Assembly: GCA_949316495.1 (NCBI GenBank)
Contig: OX439002.1
Span: 52,851,531-52,915,530, forward strand
From: Amphiduros pacificus
Taxonomy: Eukaryota > Annelida > Polychaeta > Phyllodocida > Hesionidae
Reading direction: 5' to 3'
DNA: 64,000 bases
Shown piece after piece: positions 22,001 to 35,900 of this stretch (position 1 is its first letter; the number at the start of each line of letters is the position of its first letter). The notes under the pieces were generated by a model, which saw only the letters and a list, made by a program, of their open reading frames with translations, was not told where the DNA came from and ran no database searches. The translations under genes were made by a program, and so were the position numbers.

Positions 22001-24998
22001 TCCTCAGTGTGACCTTTTCAGCCACTTGTTTACTTTCCTCAATACAACCTTTTCAGTCACTTGTTTACCCTCCTAAATGCAATCTTTTCAGCCATCTGTT
22101 TACTTTCCTCTATGCAACCTATTCAGCAACCTGTTTATTTTCCTCAATGCAGTCTTTCAAACCAACCATCAACATACCTCAGTGTTAACAATAGAATGCT
22201 GTACCATGGCCATGAAGGCTTTCATGTCTGCTCTCTGTTGATTATTTAAATGTGAACTTAAATTATTTCCCTGAAAAAGATGAAAATGTCTTTTTAAAAA
22301 TGTTATGCATTGCTAATTATAATCATTCCAAACCTCTTAATTTTACATGAGAAAAACAGTATGCATAACACACCTTAGCCTCTGCTAGGGACACAATGGA
22401 CTCAAGTTCTGACACAATCATATTTCCTATTTTTATAAAAGGCACTTTACCTGCAAATACAGAATATAAAATATACAGATCTATAATAAAAGCATTAAAC
22501 AAGATTAGGTTTTAACAAACAGCTTGTTTTATTCATCATTTAATGAACATGTCCCATAGAATGTCACAAATTCCAAACAAATCTCTATATTCTTTTCTTT
22601 TTTTTTGATAAAACCAATACCCAATCTAGCCAAACAGCACAATTTATATAAATCGCTAACATAAACTCACCAGATGGAGACATGTGTTCAGCATTTATTT
22701 TCAGTTGTGTTGTAAATTGAAGATTGCACATTTTAAGAAATGTCTTCACACTCAGAGTATCAGCAAACTCTGGCAGTAATATCTGGTCAGCTGAAATGAT
22801 TCACATCACATGAGTCCAATTAACACACACAACTTTTCATTTTCTGTATGTCTTAACAAAACAAAATACATTCATTTGTAAATGTCTGTTTGAGAATAAA
22901 AAAAATATTATGGAGAGATTTTTTATTCTTGAAAATATCAAAACAGCAATTGGAATAATAAGTTTGACAAATTCTACAATAAAATTATTTAAAATATTCT
23001 TGCAATTTCATTTTTAAGATCTTCTATAATATATATATCATATTGCTTTCCTAATCAGTAATACAAAATACTCATATTTCATATAAAGAAAATACTAGCA
23101 AATGTAGCTCATGTTTCTATTTGCACCAAATTTCAATGCTTCACAATTATGTGAACAAGATAAAGATAAATACCCATCCACTCCAGATCCAACTATTAAT
23201 AGCACAACAGTATGTGACTTACTTTCATAAGGCTGATAGAGCTGTGCATTATCAGGCCACGGCTCCCTCCCTACAAAAATACACATTATGTCAAAATAAC
23301 TTCAATAATGAAAAAACTCTGCAGAATGCAGTTCAATCCACTTTTAAAACTATAATTTTTAGTCATACCTTTAAAAGGTTTAATGTGTCAGCTTATCTCA
23401 TACTTGGTGCTTCAAGAGAGTGTTCTGCACAGAATAACACAGAAGTGTTATCTCCATATGCAATAACTGTTGCATAATTCTCACTTAAATTTTCCGGTTT
23501 TGAGAATTGCAATTTGTGAGAGTCATTCTCCTCTTTCATGGACCCTCCAGCTTGGCCTCAGGATATAGAAGTTACTACAGGGTTCATAGTTGGAATGGGT
23601 CCCCATACATGGGTCTATAACCCCTAACAGACGGGCAGGACGTCATCATCCACCACTGACAACAGACGGGAAGGATGTTCACGTCTCCAGTGTTCTGGCT
23701 TAATGACGTCATTTTGTAACATTTTGATGGGCTGCAACTTGCAACAATGTAATCATGACAATGACGTCAGACAGCATGGATCATGAACTTTTGACCCCAG
23801 AACTCTGTTAACTCCTTAAGAACTAGCCTCTCTAAATTTTTTTGATTGACAGGACTAGCCATTTTTTTCTGGACTAGTGTATCTACATACTAAATTGATG
23901 AAATTTATAACCATGGTTATTCAATATACTTAAAGTTAAATGAAGTGCTGGGGTCAAAAGTTCATGATACAAGTTGTCTGACATCATTATCATGATTACA
24001 TTGTAACAAGTTGCAACCCTCAGAATATTACAAATGACGTCATTAAGCTAGAACAATGGAGACGTTGCCGTCCCTCCCGTCCGTTACCGGTGGTGGACGT
24101 TGCCGTCCTTCCCGTCCATTAGGGGTTAAGTATATATAGAATAACCATGGTTATAAATTTGATTTTGTATGCAGATACGCTAATCCAGGAAAAAATGGGT
24201 GAGTCGTCCCAACTAACAAAGTTTTAATAGGCTAGTCCGTTAGGGGTTAAGCATTGGTTTTTTTTATGTTTATTTTATCTTAAAGTAGGATATGCAACTG
24301 TCTCTCTTTGCATAAGATAGTAAATTTGATAGTAAAACTTCTGCCTTATTCTGGTTCTTGTAATTCACATTATATGCTGGGAAGTTGGTTGACAGTTGGT
24401 GAAATGGTGAAAATAAGTCATTAGATGCCACATGTTGTTTGCAAGTTTGAAGATTTTTGTGCCATTGTAACATTCATCTGTTATTCCAGCATAGAGTTTA
24501 ACAATCATATTCATATTCGCAAAAGTATATAGTGCGATTGCGGGTTTCCATCCTGTTTTTTTTAATGATAGCATTTTAGGCAGTATGGCCACCCGCAATT
24601 GGCTTAAGCACATTATATCAACACAGGTAATGAATTTTGGCTTGGAAAAGTGTTGATGGATCAAGTCTTTCATCTTGAAGTTAGAAGTCGATCGGGCAAA
24701 AAGGTAAACTTGCATGTTGCACAAATTGGACAACTACAAAATTAATCAGGAACGTTTCTGTAACAAATATGGCGAGTAAAGATGTACAGAGTCAGACTTG
24801 TGACAAGTTCTGTCTTCTGTTGACATTGAGCGATAACACATCAAAGTCACCATTGAAGTCATCGTTCACTTGATACCGGTCAACTGAAATGCGACGTCAC
24901 GTGTATTATCATCGAGTTCATAAGCAAACCGCTTTGTATTAAGAATCATACCAACCTCCAAATTCTACCGTGTAAGCATCTGCGACTAATGATGACAT
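19083..24998 (-). CDS. MTX2: Metaxin-2, mitochondrial outer-membrane import/assembly protein
   Basis: Nine exons: 24998-24956, 23270-23223, 22790-22671, 22450-22374, 22270-22178, 20782-20744, 20194-20069, 19584-19508, 19299-19083. They total 840 nt, 279 residues (human MTX2 263). The protein begins MSSLVADAYTVEFG, then EPWPDNAQLYQ, which matches the metaxin-2 N-terminus. GKVPFIKIGNMIVSELE is the thioredoxin-like GST N-domain core. The GST C-domain has YGSPYSWPLNVILPW, KAKGW and TELDALVYGHLFAIL, all metaxin-2 signatures. Metaxins sit on the cytosolic face of the mitochondrial outer membrane with the SAM complex and take part in beta-barrel assembly. The C-terminus has an extra serine/asparagine-rich tail. 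All splice junctions are GT-AG and phases close. Confidence 0.95.
20960..20990. repeat. Near-perfect palindrome around TTTAAA
   Basis: gcagagatatttaaatgtct followed by ctgc is an inverted repeat with a TTTAAA centre and one mismatched pair. It matches the termini of the element at 18609-18953. It lies in intron 5 of MTX2. Confidence 0.6.
23621..24246. mobile_element. TTAA-target MITE interrupted by a nested copy of the same family
   Basis: The outer element has ends CCCCTAACAGACGGG and (reverse complement of the right end) CCCCTAACGGAC. It is flanked by ATAA/TTAA. It is split into 23621-23811 and 24130-24246, which together make about 308 bp. Between them lies the inner copy (23812-24125, 314 bp) in reverse orientation, flanked by TTAA at 23808-23811 and 24126-24129. 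TTAA targets with CCC-starting termini fit the piggyBac group. Non-autonomous. Located in intron 1 of MTX2. Confidence 0.85.
23812..24125 (-). mobile_element. Inner (nested) TTAA MITE copy
   Basis: Reverse-oriented 314-bp copy inserted into the outer element at a TTAA site. Its left part (23812-23940) is the inverted match of 24130-24246, and its right part (23945-24125) is the inverted match of 23621-23800. The whole locus can therefore fold into long hairpins. Confidence 0.85.
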
Positions 24999-27900
24999 CT
25001 TCGCCGACTCTGAGCGCGATTTGCAAAGTGTTTTTGGTCAAAGGAGTTTTGAAGGAAATTCTCTTCAGTGGCGCCCTCCTGCGTGAAAAAAAACTAGTTC
25101 TTCGCACCGCCCTCTGGTGGAGTTTTCTTAATGCCCCTTTCACACAGGTAAGTTCTGCATTCTTGCAGTCGAGTTTCGGATGGCTGATCATGAACAACGC
25201 TTGGACGGGTAAAAGTAGGGCAGTCACATTTCTGTTCTGGCCATCACAGAAATAGCATCAAGGGCCCGTCCTGTTCACCAGCCTACAAGGAAATCCCACG
25301 CAAGGTGTGGTACCAAACTGAAACGTTTCTCCATTGAAAGTCCATTAATTTCGACATAAGGACACCTTACTCCAGAGGTAAACCACTGGTAAGTCTAAAA
25401 TGTTTTACTTTGTAGTTTTTTGGGTGAATACTAGTATTGGCATTGAAAGCCAAGCTTTCTTGACAACAAAGCTTTGGCCCTGATCCACGGGTCCTTGCTT
25501 GTCAGGACTACAGCTGTAAGTGAAGTGTTTTAACATTTTTTCAAGTTTACACTTTTATATACCAAATCTTGAATATATTAGGGCTAGAATATGTTTGCAT
25601 ATGTGAAAAATTGAACCAAACAATATACATGTATTTCATCAAAGTAAAGGTAGTTGTTTTGCTTGATAAGTATATGTTTGTTACATTGGCTGAGATACGA
25701 TCAATAGACCGTGACTGGATTCCACTTTGATCCAAATGTGTACATAGAGGGTATAAAATTGATCTGTCACTGCTGACTTATTGATCATACAGATCTAATA
25801 CTAGTATTACCTGGGAAAATATCATATAACTTGGTGTATAAAACATAATTTTAGTTGGTTTGTCTCATAGGATAGGTGTTTTTGGTTTTTATTTCAATTT
25901 TGATAAAGTTAAATTAAATTGCAAGTTTCACATATTATGATAATTATATTCTCACTGGTGATTGATATCTCCAAAGATCCTTGAAAACAGGTGTGACATC
26001 CCTCATTGGGGCTGAGTCACCTGATTATAATACACTTTCATGAAATATTGATTATATTCCAACTCTTGCTCCAATTTAATTATGCCTGAACACTTTCCTC
26101 CCAACAGGTGTTCATACCATAAAGAGACTGCATGGGAATATTAAGTGCTTTTACACATCAAAACCATCAATTTATTAATACCATTTATGTTATCTTAGAA
26201 TGTGCTAGAATGTGTGTGTTTTTTTGTTTTTTTTGGAGGGGGGGATGGGTTCAGAGGTTGAATTTATAAGGAGTCTCACATTAATTTTTTATTATTCAAT
26301 TTCTTGTGAATTGAACATAAAACCAATTTAAATGCATCAAAAAGAAAAAGTTGTATTCATGAACATAGCTATGATTGATATCTCCAAATTCATATTTGCT
26401 CAATTCACCTTTTCTATAATTTGCCATGTTTGTAAGTTTTAAATAGGGACAATAGATTTTAGCAGGACACTGGGAAAAAACCAATGTTATTGTTAATGAG
26501 GGTCTGTGGGCATGTCTATGTATTACGAATGTCAAAGCTTCATGATGGACCTTTAAGCAAGATAAATCTAATGGTGCTTATGAAGATGCTATTTACCACA
26601 TACCAAAACTTAAGTGAATCTATATTTCACAAGATTTTCTCAAGTCTAAAACAGTGTCATTGTGTACATAAGTTTGAGCATTTTATTCCGAAAAATTAAG
26701 ATTTTTAATCTAGTGTCCAGAACTTTGGAGTCGGAAGTGTCTTATATGGAACATGTATCTTTTATTTTCTGATAGTCCTGACTGTACACTCAGGGCAGTA
26801 TGTGGGAGTGCGCTACATTTAGTATTATTGACACTAAGGTTGAGTGGAATGCAGGAGGTGAATCACGATCCATGACTATCACACAAAGCTCAAATTAACC
26901 CAAATCACATCCCAATGGTAGCTATATCCCCATTCAACCCCATTTTTATGGAATAGCCCAAAGAGGCCATCTGAATTACTTAATCTTGACAAATATGTTT
27001 CTCATTGTGATTTCCCTCTGAATATGTTAGGCCAGGGAAAAGGAAGACTTGATTCTCATTGCTGCCCTCCTTGTTCCTGTAGTCTAAAAAGCAGTTTCAG
27101 GTGCCAACTTAAAAAAAAATCTTTGAGGCTGAGAACCCTGACAATGTATGTTTTCCTTAGAAATAGTATCATCGTACTACTGGTAGAATCAATGTGATGC
27201 AAATATATGTCTGAAAAAAATCCTCCTTATCTCCTTATCTACCGAATTAAAAGATTGATGAGAAAAAAAAACAATACTTCTTTTTGACCTAACCTGAAAT
27301 CATTTAAGTCATGAAGAAGTATTTTAGAAGTATTTTTTTTTATCAGCAGCAGGAGTTAGGAAAATGGTCTAAAATGGTATTTGTCATTTATGATATCCTT
27401 AAATGATCCCGTCTGGTAAATTATTGAATGCTGAACTTTGCTGACCAAATTTCCCAAGCTTCGTTCTTGTACTGGCATACAGGAATATGATAATGAGATA
27501 AATTCTTCAAGAATTGAAAAGTTCACTTCAGATGTTTAAAGATTATTTATCTTATTAAACCCCTAACTTTTGTAGTAAGATAGAATCATGATAGATTCAT
27601 ACAAATTTAAAGGTGTTCTTAGTGAATTGACATACTCTTTCTGGTTCTGCCCCAATTAAAAGTGATTATCTAAATCCTGCAACTCATGCCCTATTCTACA
27701 CAGACATTGAATTAGACTTGCCATATTTTTGGTTCAAGGTGAATACATTTATTAAATGACTGGTCATGTATGTGTATCTTTCAGACTAAGTCCCTTTACA
27801 GGTCAGAAATTTAACAGTCCATGTATATAAGCTGCATTGAAAAGAAGGTTCAAGTTTTACCATTTAGTTCATGATCTAGTATGTTGGGTGTTGAAAAACG

Positions 27901-29986
27901 AATGGAAACCTTTCTGTATATACTACCAAGATTGACCATACTTAACCAGGAAATAAAGAGCTATAAATAACTTTTGTTAGTTTCTTTGCACATGAAAGTG
28001 GACATTCTTGTTGCTTTGAATCATACATCAGGAGGTCATCAAAGGTCAATCTGTGGATGTTGTAAATAAAGGTCTTGTTGCTCCGTCGCATGATCACTGT
28101 GAAGACGGACACATTTTATCCACTCACTTCTCAAGTGATTATTTTTTTGCCATATTGTGTTTTGTCTATACTACCATAAAAACCTATATTATTTGTTTGT
28201 GTCGGCGGGCTTCATTGTGATCATGCTGCATTAGAAATATAGGACACCCTTTATTTGTAGTGCCAAATATAGCCATCTGCCCATAGCACTCTGCATGTGT
28301 ATCCAGAAATATATCTGGCGTATCATAGGATGCCCAGTGTAAGTTATATTACTCACACCAAACACCAGCAATTGATGCTAATTAATGTTAGTTCTGTGTT
28401 TTGCAGAAATGTGCTTATCATAATGATATTAAGCACTGTAATATAACACATTGCCCAAGGCTACCAAACATTATGCCCTCCCACTGACAAGGAGGTGCTG
28501 TTGGCTGGCGTCTCTTTGACATTTCACCGCTTATTTTGGCAGCATCTCAACGTTTCCTGCCGATCCTGTGGCCATTACGGGTCACTTGCTGCAGTTTTGG
28601 TATGGAAATCAGCATGAGATTTCAGAACTAAATTCGACCATTTCCTGCAACATTATCATAATTTTCATAGATTTTTGCCAACCTATGTGATGCAAAAAGG
28701 CAAGTGATTTGCATTGAACCTTGACTCTGAACATTGCTGGTATAGTGGTGCATAATGTTCATGCTCTATTAAACAAGAAAGACCCCACAACATGTAAAGA
28801 GTATCTTATTGTCAAGTCTAAGAGCTGAGTCTCCATTAAAAAAAATTAAAGACCCAAAAACCCCAAAAAAGGAGTGCTTTCCTAAACCAGAGGTCATTCA
28901 TTCAACACCACTAATATATTACCATATTAATCTTTGAAAGAAATGAGAAATTTGGCTCCAAATATACGTAAAGAGGAAGTATTCTCTCACAACGTATATA
29001 CATCAGATAGCATGTTTACTTATGTTAGAAATATTTTTACACCTGACCTGGCATTAATAACCACCTCTGTATGTTTTATGAGGACTTTCCACATTTGTTT
29101 TTCAAGGAATTTATAAGGGGAACATAGATTATATGGCATATTTCATCCTAAATATTTGTCAACTAAATGTGCAAAATTGAAATTGTTGATATCATGAAAC
29201 TAACACAGAAATACATAACTCAACTGAACTAGTTAATCAATCCATTAATATTTAATGGTTATCACAAATATTGTTTGAAATTAAAGATCCTTCCTTGCAA
29301 TGTATAACAACAGTCAGTATGAGAGAAGTGATACAACATTAACACATTCTGTTTTGAATTCAGTTCCAGATATTTTGTTTTGTTGGATATACTGTAAATT
29401 GAGAGAGGCCCAAGAACACAAACTTGTTTACTGGACAAAGCCAATAAGTTTCCATCATGTAACTGGTTGCAACAATGTAACATGATCAAAATGAAAAATG
29501 TCTTGGATTTCCGCTGAGGAATATTCATATATCTCATATAAAGAAAGTTGATAATAAATAATGTAGTAGGTGGACCACATCCTGTTGATATTATGGTCGA
29601 TTCAATAGACCATGGAAATATGCTAAGCCAAAGCACACGGTGACCTATATTGAACTCACAGTTAACCCACACAGTGAATAGCAAGTCTCTCTGCCTGGGT
29701 GGACAGGATGTTAACCTGACTGGACCTGTACCCCTGTCACTGGTTGCAAATGTAATTTGTCATCGGCTAACTGATCACCTTTAATAGGTACATCATTAGT
29801 CATGATTTGGGGACACGAAACTTGCTTGCACCCACTTCTTGCTTACCCCATTACTCCAGTGACACAGGAATCATGAACGTATAAACGTCACAGTCAAACA
29901 AATAGTATATATATATATGCGCTTATACATCTGACGATAATTTCTTGTTTTCAAGTGGAATATCAATTATTTTAGATCTCAACAAG
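24999..29986. other. Intergenic region upstream of MTX2 and of the seven-helix gene
   Basis: About 5 kb between divergent genes. The first few hundred bases are relatively G+C-rich and probably include the MTX2 promoter and 5' UTR. A possible non-coding first exon of the plus-strand gene ends at 25389 (ccactg|gtaagt); its partner acceptor would be the AG at 29974-29975. This pairing is inference. Sequence at about 27020-27130 resembles about 37505-37600 (gccagggaaa, then tctcattgctgccctccttg), a dispersed repeat fragment. No further coding region recognised. Confidence 0.5.
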
Positions 29987-32900
29987 ATGTGGTTAATGCA
30001 GATAGGAGATGTGAAGACTATGGTCTTCTACATCTTCTGTGCCGTTTCTGCCCTCAACCTGGTGCTCGCCCTCGCTAATATCATCCTAGGATGTGTCCTC
30101 CGAGTCCCAAGGTAAGTCGCAATGTCATTCAGGATTTTTGTATTGTTGAATTCAGACAAAATATTTGAAATTTTAATAAATTTAATATGTACAATTTGTA
30201 CAATTACCGTAAGGTTAAATCTTATAACCAAAATAATCAATATTTGGCAGATATAATTCTTTTGAGGTGTTTCATAAATTAAACTTTGGATTTTGGACAG
30301 ATGTATAGTATTTTGGAAAGATATATTGTATTTTGAAAAGATATATAGTATTTTGGAAAGATATATAGTATTTTGGAAAGATATATAGTATTTTGGAAAG
30401 ATAGGATTTTAGTATTTTGGAAAGATCGGATTTTAGTATTTTGAAAAGACATATAGGATTTTAGTATTTTGAAAAGACATATAGGATTTTATTATTCATT
30501 TGTAAATCATATATCCTAATAGATGAGATAAATGCGTGTTTTCTTGCTTGTTTGCAGCCCAGGGTCTTCTATGGACTTCTATGTGTCGTTTGGTGGCATT
30601 GCTCTGGTGGTCACTGTGCTCCTCATTATATAATAGATGAGATAAATGCCTGTTTTCTGTGTTGTTTGCAGCCCAGGGTCTTCTATGGACTTCTATGTGT
30701 CGTTTGGTGGCATTGCTCTGGTTGTCACTGTGCTCCTCATTATATAATAGATGAGATAAATGCCTGTTTTCTGTGTTGTTTGCAGCCCAGGGTCTTCTAT
30801 GGACTTCTATGTGTCGTTTGGTGGCATTGCTCTGGTGGTCACTGTGCTCCTCATTATATAATAGATGAGATAAATGTCTGTTTTCTTGGTTGTTTGCAGC
30901 CCAGGGTCTTCTATGGACTTCTATGTGTCGTTTGGTGGCATTGCTCTGGTGGTCACTGTGCTCCTCATTATATAATAGATGAGATAAATGCCTGTTTTCT
31001 GTGTTGTTTGCAGCCCAGGGTCTTCTATGGACTTCTATGTGTCGTTTGGTGGCATTGCTCTGGTGGTCACTGTGCTCCTCATTATATAATAGATGAGATA
31101 AATGCCTGTTTTCTGTGTTGTTTGCAGCCCAGGGTCTTCTATGGACTTCTATGTGTCGTTTGGTGGCATTGCTCTGGTGGTCACTGTGCTCCTCATTATA
31201 TAATAGATGAGATAAATGCCTGTTTTCTGTGTTGTTTGCAGCCCAGGGTCTTCTATGGACTTCTATGTGTCGTTTGGTGGCATTGCTCTGGTGGTCACTG
31301 TGCTCCTCATTATATAATAGATGAGATAAATGCCTGTTTTCTGTGTTGTTTGCAGCCCAGGGTCTTCTATGGACTTCTATGTGTCGTTTGGTGGCATTGC
31401 TCTGGTGGTCACTGTGCTCCTCATTATATAATAGATGAGATAAATGTCTGTTTTCTTGGTTGTTTGCAGCCCAGGGTCTTCTATGGACTTCTATGTGTCG
31501 TTTGGTGGCATTGCTCTGGTGGTCACTGTGCTCCTCATTATATAATAGATGAGATAAATGTCTGTTTTCTTGGTTGTTTGCAGCCCAGGGTCTTCTATGG
31601 ACTTCTATGTGTCGTTTGGTGGCATTGCTCTGGTGGTCACTGTGCTCCTCATTATATAATAGATGAGATAAATGCGTGTTTTCTTGGTTGTTTGCAGCCC
31701 AGGGTCTTCTATGGACTTCTATGTGTCGTTTGGTGGCATTGCTCTGGTGGTCACTGTGCTCCTCATTATATAATAGATGAGATAAATGTCTGTTTTCTTG
31801 GTTGTTTGCAGCCCAGGGTCTTCTATGGACTTCTATGTGTCGTTTGGTGGCATTGCTCTGGTGGTCACTGTGCTCCTCATTATATAATAGATGAGATAAA
31901 TGCCTGTTTTCTGTGTTGTTTGCAGCCCAGGGTCTTCTATGGACTTCTATGTGTCGTTTGGTGGCATTGCTCTGGTGGTCACTGTGCTCCTCATTATATA
32001 ATAGATGAGATAAATGCCTGTTTTCTGTGTTGTTTGCAGCCCAGGGTCTTCTATGGACTTCTATGTGTCGTTTGGTGGCATTGCTCTGGTGGTCACTGTG
32101 CTCCTCATTATATAATAGATGAGATAAATGTCTGTTTTCTTGGTTGTTTGCAGCCCAGGGTCTTCTATGGACTTCTATGTGTCGTTTGGTGGCATTGCTC
32201 TGGTGGTCACTGTGCTCCTCATTATATAATAGATGAGATAAATGTCTGTTTTCTTGGTTGTTTGCAGCCCAGGGTCTTCTATGGACTTCTATGTGTCGTT
32301 TGGTGGCATTGCTCTGGTGGTCACTGTGCTCCTCATTATATAATAGATGAGATAAATGCCTGTTTTCTGTGTTGTTTGCAGCCCAGGGTCTTCTATGGAC
32401 TTCTATGTGTCGTTTGGTGGCATTGCTCTGGTGGTCACTGTGCTCCTCATTATATAATAGATGAGATAAATGTCTGTTTTCTTGGTTGTTTGCAGCCCAG
32501 GGTCTTCTATGGACTTCTATGTGTCGTTTGGTGGCATTGCTCTGGTGGTCACTGTGCTCCTCATTATATAATAGATGAGATAAATGTCTGTTTTCTGTGT
32601 TGTTTGCAGCCCAGGGTCTTCTATGGACTTCTATGTGTCGTTTGGTGGCATTGCTCTGGTGGTCACTGTGCTCCTCATTATATAATAGATGAGATAAATG
32701 CCTGTTTTCTGTGTTGTTTGCAGCCCAGGGTCTTCTATGGACTTCTATGTGTCGTTTGGTGGCATTGCTCTGGTGGTCACTGTGCTCCTCATTATATAAT
32801 AGATGAGATAAATGCCTGTTTTCTGTGTTGTTTGCAGCCCAGGGTCTTCTATGGACTTCTATGTGTCGTTTGGTGGCATTGCTCTGGTGGTCACTGTGCT

Positions 32901-35900
32901 CCTCATTATATAATAGATGAGATAAATGCCTGTTTTCTGTGTTGTTTGCAGCCCAGGGTCTTCTATGGACTTCTATGTGTCGTTTGGTGGCATTGCTCTG
33001 GTGGTCACTGTGCTCCTCATTATATAATAGATGAGATAAATGTCTGTTTTCTGTGTTGTTTGCAGCCCAGGGTCTTCTATGGACTTCTATGTGTCGTTTG
33101 GTGGCATTGCTCTGGTGGTCACTGTGCTCCTCATTATATAATAGATGAGATAAATGCCTGTTTTCTGTGTTGTTTGCAGCCCAGGGTCTTCTATGGACTT
33201 CTATGTGTCGTTTGGTGGCATTGCTCTGGTGGTCACTGTGCTCCTCATTATATAATAGATGAGATAAATGCCTGTTTTCTGTGTTGTTTGCAGCCCAGGG
33301 TCTTCTATGGACTTCTATGTGTCGTTTGGTGGCATTGCTCTGGTGGTCACTGTGCTCCTCATTATATAATAGATGAGATAAATGCCTGTTTTCTGTGTTG
33401 TTTGCAGCCCAGGGTCTTCTATGGACTTCTATGTGTCGTTTGGTGGCATTGCTCTGGTGGTCACTGTGCTCCTCATTATATAATAGATGAGATAAATGTC
33501 TGTTTTCTTGGTTGTTTGCAGCCCAGGGTCTTCTATGGACTTCTATGTGTCGTTTGGTGGCATTGCTCTGGTGGTCACTGTGCTCCTCATTATATAATAG
33601 ATGAGATAAATGTCTGTTTTCTTGGTTGTTTGCAGCCCAGGGTCTTCTATGGACTTCTATGTGTCATTTGGTGGCATTGCTCTGGTGGTCACTGTACTCC
33701 TCAGGGGAGTTCCTACAGAATGGGCCAATGATCAAGCTCTAGAAATAGCATGCCAGGTGAGCGCAGATAACACAGTTACCCTCATAGTTAATCTCATAGT
33801 TAACCTCAAAGTTAACCTTATAATTAACCTCATAGTTAACCTTATAGTTGACCTCATAGTTGACCTTATATTTAACCTTATAATTAACCTTAAAGTTAAC
33901 CTCATAGTTGACCTTATAGTTAACCTCAATGTTAACCTTATTGTTACCCTCATAGTTGACCTTATAGTTAACCTCAATGTTAACCTCATAGTTGACCTTA
34001 TTGTTAACCTCTTAGTTAACATCATAGTTAACCTCATAGTTGACCTTATAGTTAACCTCATAGTTAACCTTATAGGTAACCTCTAGTTAACCTCTTAGTT
34101 AACCTTAAAATTGACATCATAGCTAACCTCATAGTTGACCTTATAGTTAACCTTATAATTAACCTTATAGTTAACCTCAAAGTTAACCTCATAGTTAACC
34201 TTATAGTTAACCTCATAGTTAACCTTATAGTTGACCTCATAGTTGACCTTAGAGTTAACCTTATAATTAACCTTAAAGTTTACCTCATAGTTGACCTTAT
34301 AGTTAACCTCAATGTTAACCTTATTGTTAACCTCATAGTTGACCTTATAGTTAACCTCAATGTTAACCTCATAGTTGACCTTATTGTTAAACTCTTAGTT
34401 AACCTTAAAATTGACCTCATAGCTAACCTTATAGTTAACCTCAAAGTTAACCTTATAGTTAATCTCATGGTTAACCTGAAAGTTAACCTCATAGCTATCC
34501 TCATAGCTAACCTTTTAGTTTACCTTATAGTTAACCTCATAGCTAACCTCATAGCTAACCTTATAGCTAACCTTTTAGTTTACCTTATAGTTAACCTTAC
34601 CTCTCCACGGGGTGCCAATTAATTTTGCTGAATAAATAGATGGAGATCTCTGAACAGATATTAAATAGATATGGAGATTTCTGAACAGATATTAAATAAA
34701 TATGGAGATCTCTGAACAGATATTGAATGAATATGGAAATCTCTGAACAGATGTTAATATATTATGAAAATATACAGCCTGTAACATTTATCTTCTAATT
34801 AGTACTGCCCATAACCATAATAATAGAACTTTTTCAATACAATTGACCGCAAGTGTAAAGTGGAGTTAGTAAACATTGTTTTAAGCCCCCAAAAAGTTCC
34901 GTTTCTGCATTGAGTAAAAGTCTTTACACAATGGTTTCTGCTGCAGAAAAGTGAAATTTTAGCTGAACTAAAAAGCAGTATTGATTATCAAATATTTATG
35001 ATTTATAGTTATTATTTTATTTAAGGGGTAAGGGGGTTATTTATCAAATATCAAAGAGTGATTTGTTATTTTTATTTAAGGTTTTAATTTAATTCCTTGA
35101 ATACTAGCAAATCATAAGCAAACAAATCCGGTAATAATGCAAAATATGGAAGGATATTTTTTCAACATACCAGAAACCTTTGACTTTCACAGCCAACTTG
35201 AATCAGAAATATGTTTTTCAGGTCTTTAATACTTTCACCATGTATCTAAGCTGTAATTGAATGTAAAGAATAAATAAACAGATCTGTCAGTTTTGTTAAT
35301 AAAGCATTGTGATTTGTTTGCAGTTTTTTCCAAGTTTGTTGACATTTGGCTTGTTATGGGTGATTGGTGGTTTGATGCTGCGTTGCTGTGCCATTGTACA
35401 TTACTACAGAACAAGAGGTGACGGAGAAAAGGTGAGTCGAGCCCTCTTTTCATCAGTTTCTACAATTTTACACTTAATTCTATTGAAGATTCAGCATCAA
35501 CTGCGATCCGACAAATATTCACACAGCTTCCTATTTTTAAAGCTTTTTCCCTTATATATACCTTAAGTTATAACCCTAAAATATAAAGATTTCGATGATT
35601 TCAAGGAAAATGACTACATTCTTTTATGAGATACGGGTTTGCTCTTTTCCTGTATTAGATTTGTAAATGTTGCTGACGTATGTTGTAGAGTGGCCGTCGC
35701 AATGAGTGGAAGCCCAATATGTGGATGATCCTGCTGATGATCATAGACGCTGCCATCGTGCTCGTATGGATCTTAGTCTTCCAGCTCGAAGTCATCAAAT
35801 TACCCGTAAGAACAATCATTTCAACTATCTCAGATGATATCTGTCCCCCAAATGTGTTGATCTTTAAGAGGAGCATTATCAGTTTCTTGATGAAATGATG

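Noticed and set aside
24946-25255. Overlapping 88-93 codon frames near the MTX2 start
   Set aside because: They overlap MTX2 exon 1 in other frames and probably its promoter; no recognisable product.
30552-33731. 1059-codon open frame of 38-residue repeats (LQPRVFYGLLCVVWW and so on)
   Set aside because: Wrong frame for the real exon 2, and it spans 27 acceptor sites and the intervening intron. A by-product of the 114-bp unit.
33732-34504. Open frames of LxVNLIVNL or MRLTIRL repeats
   Set aside because: Frames in the 12-bp minisatellite.
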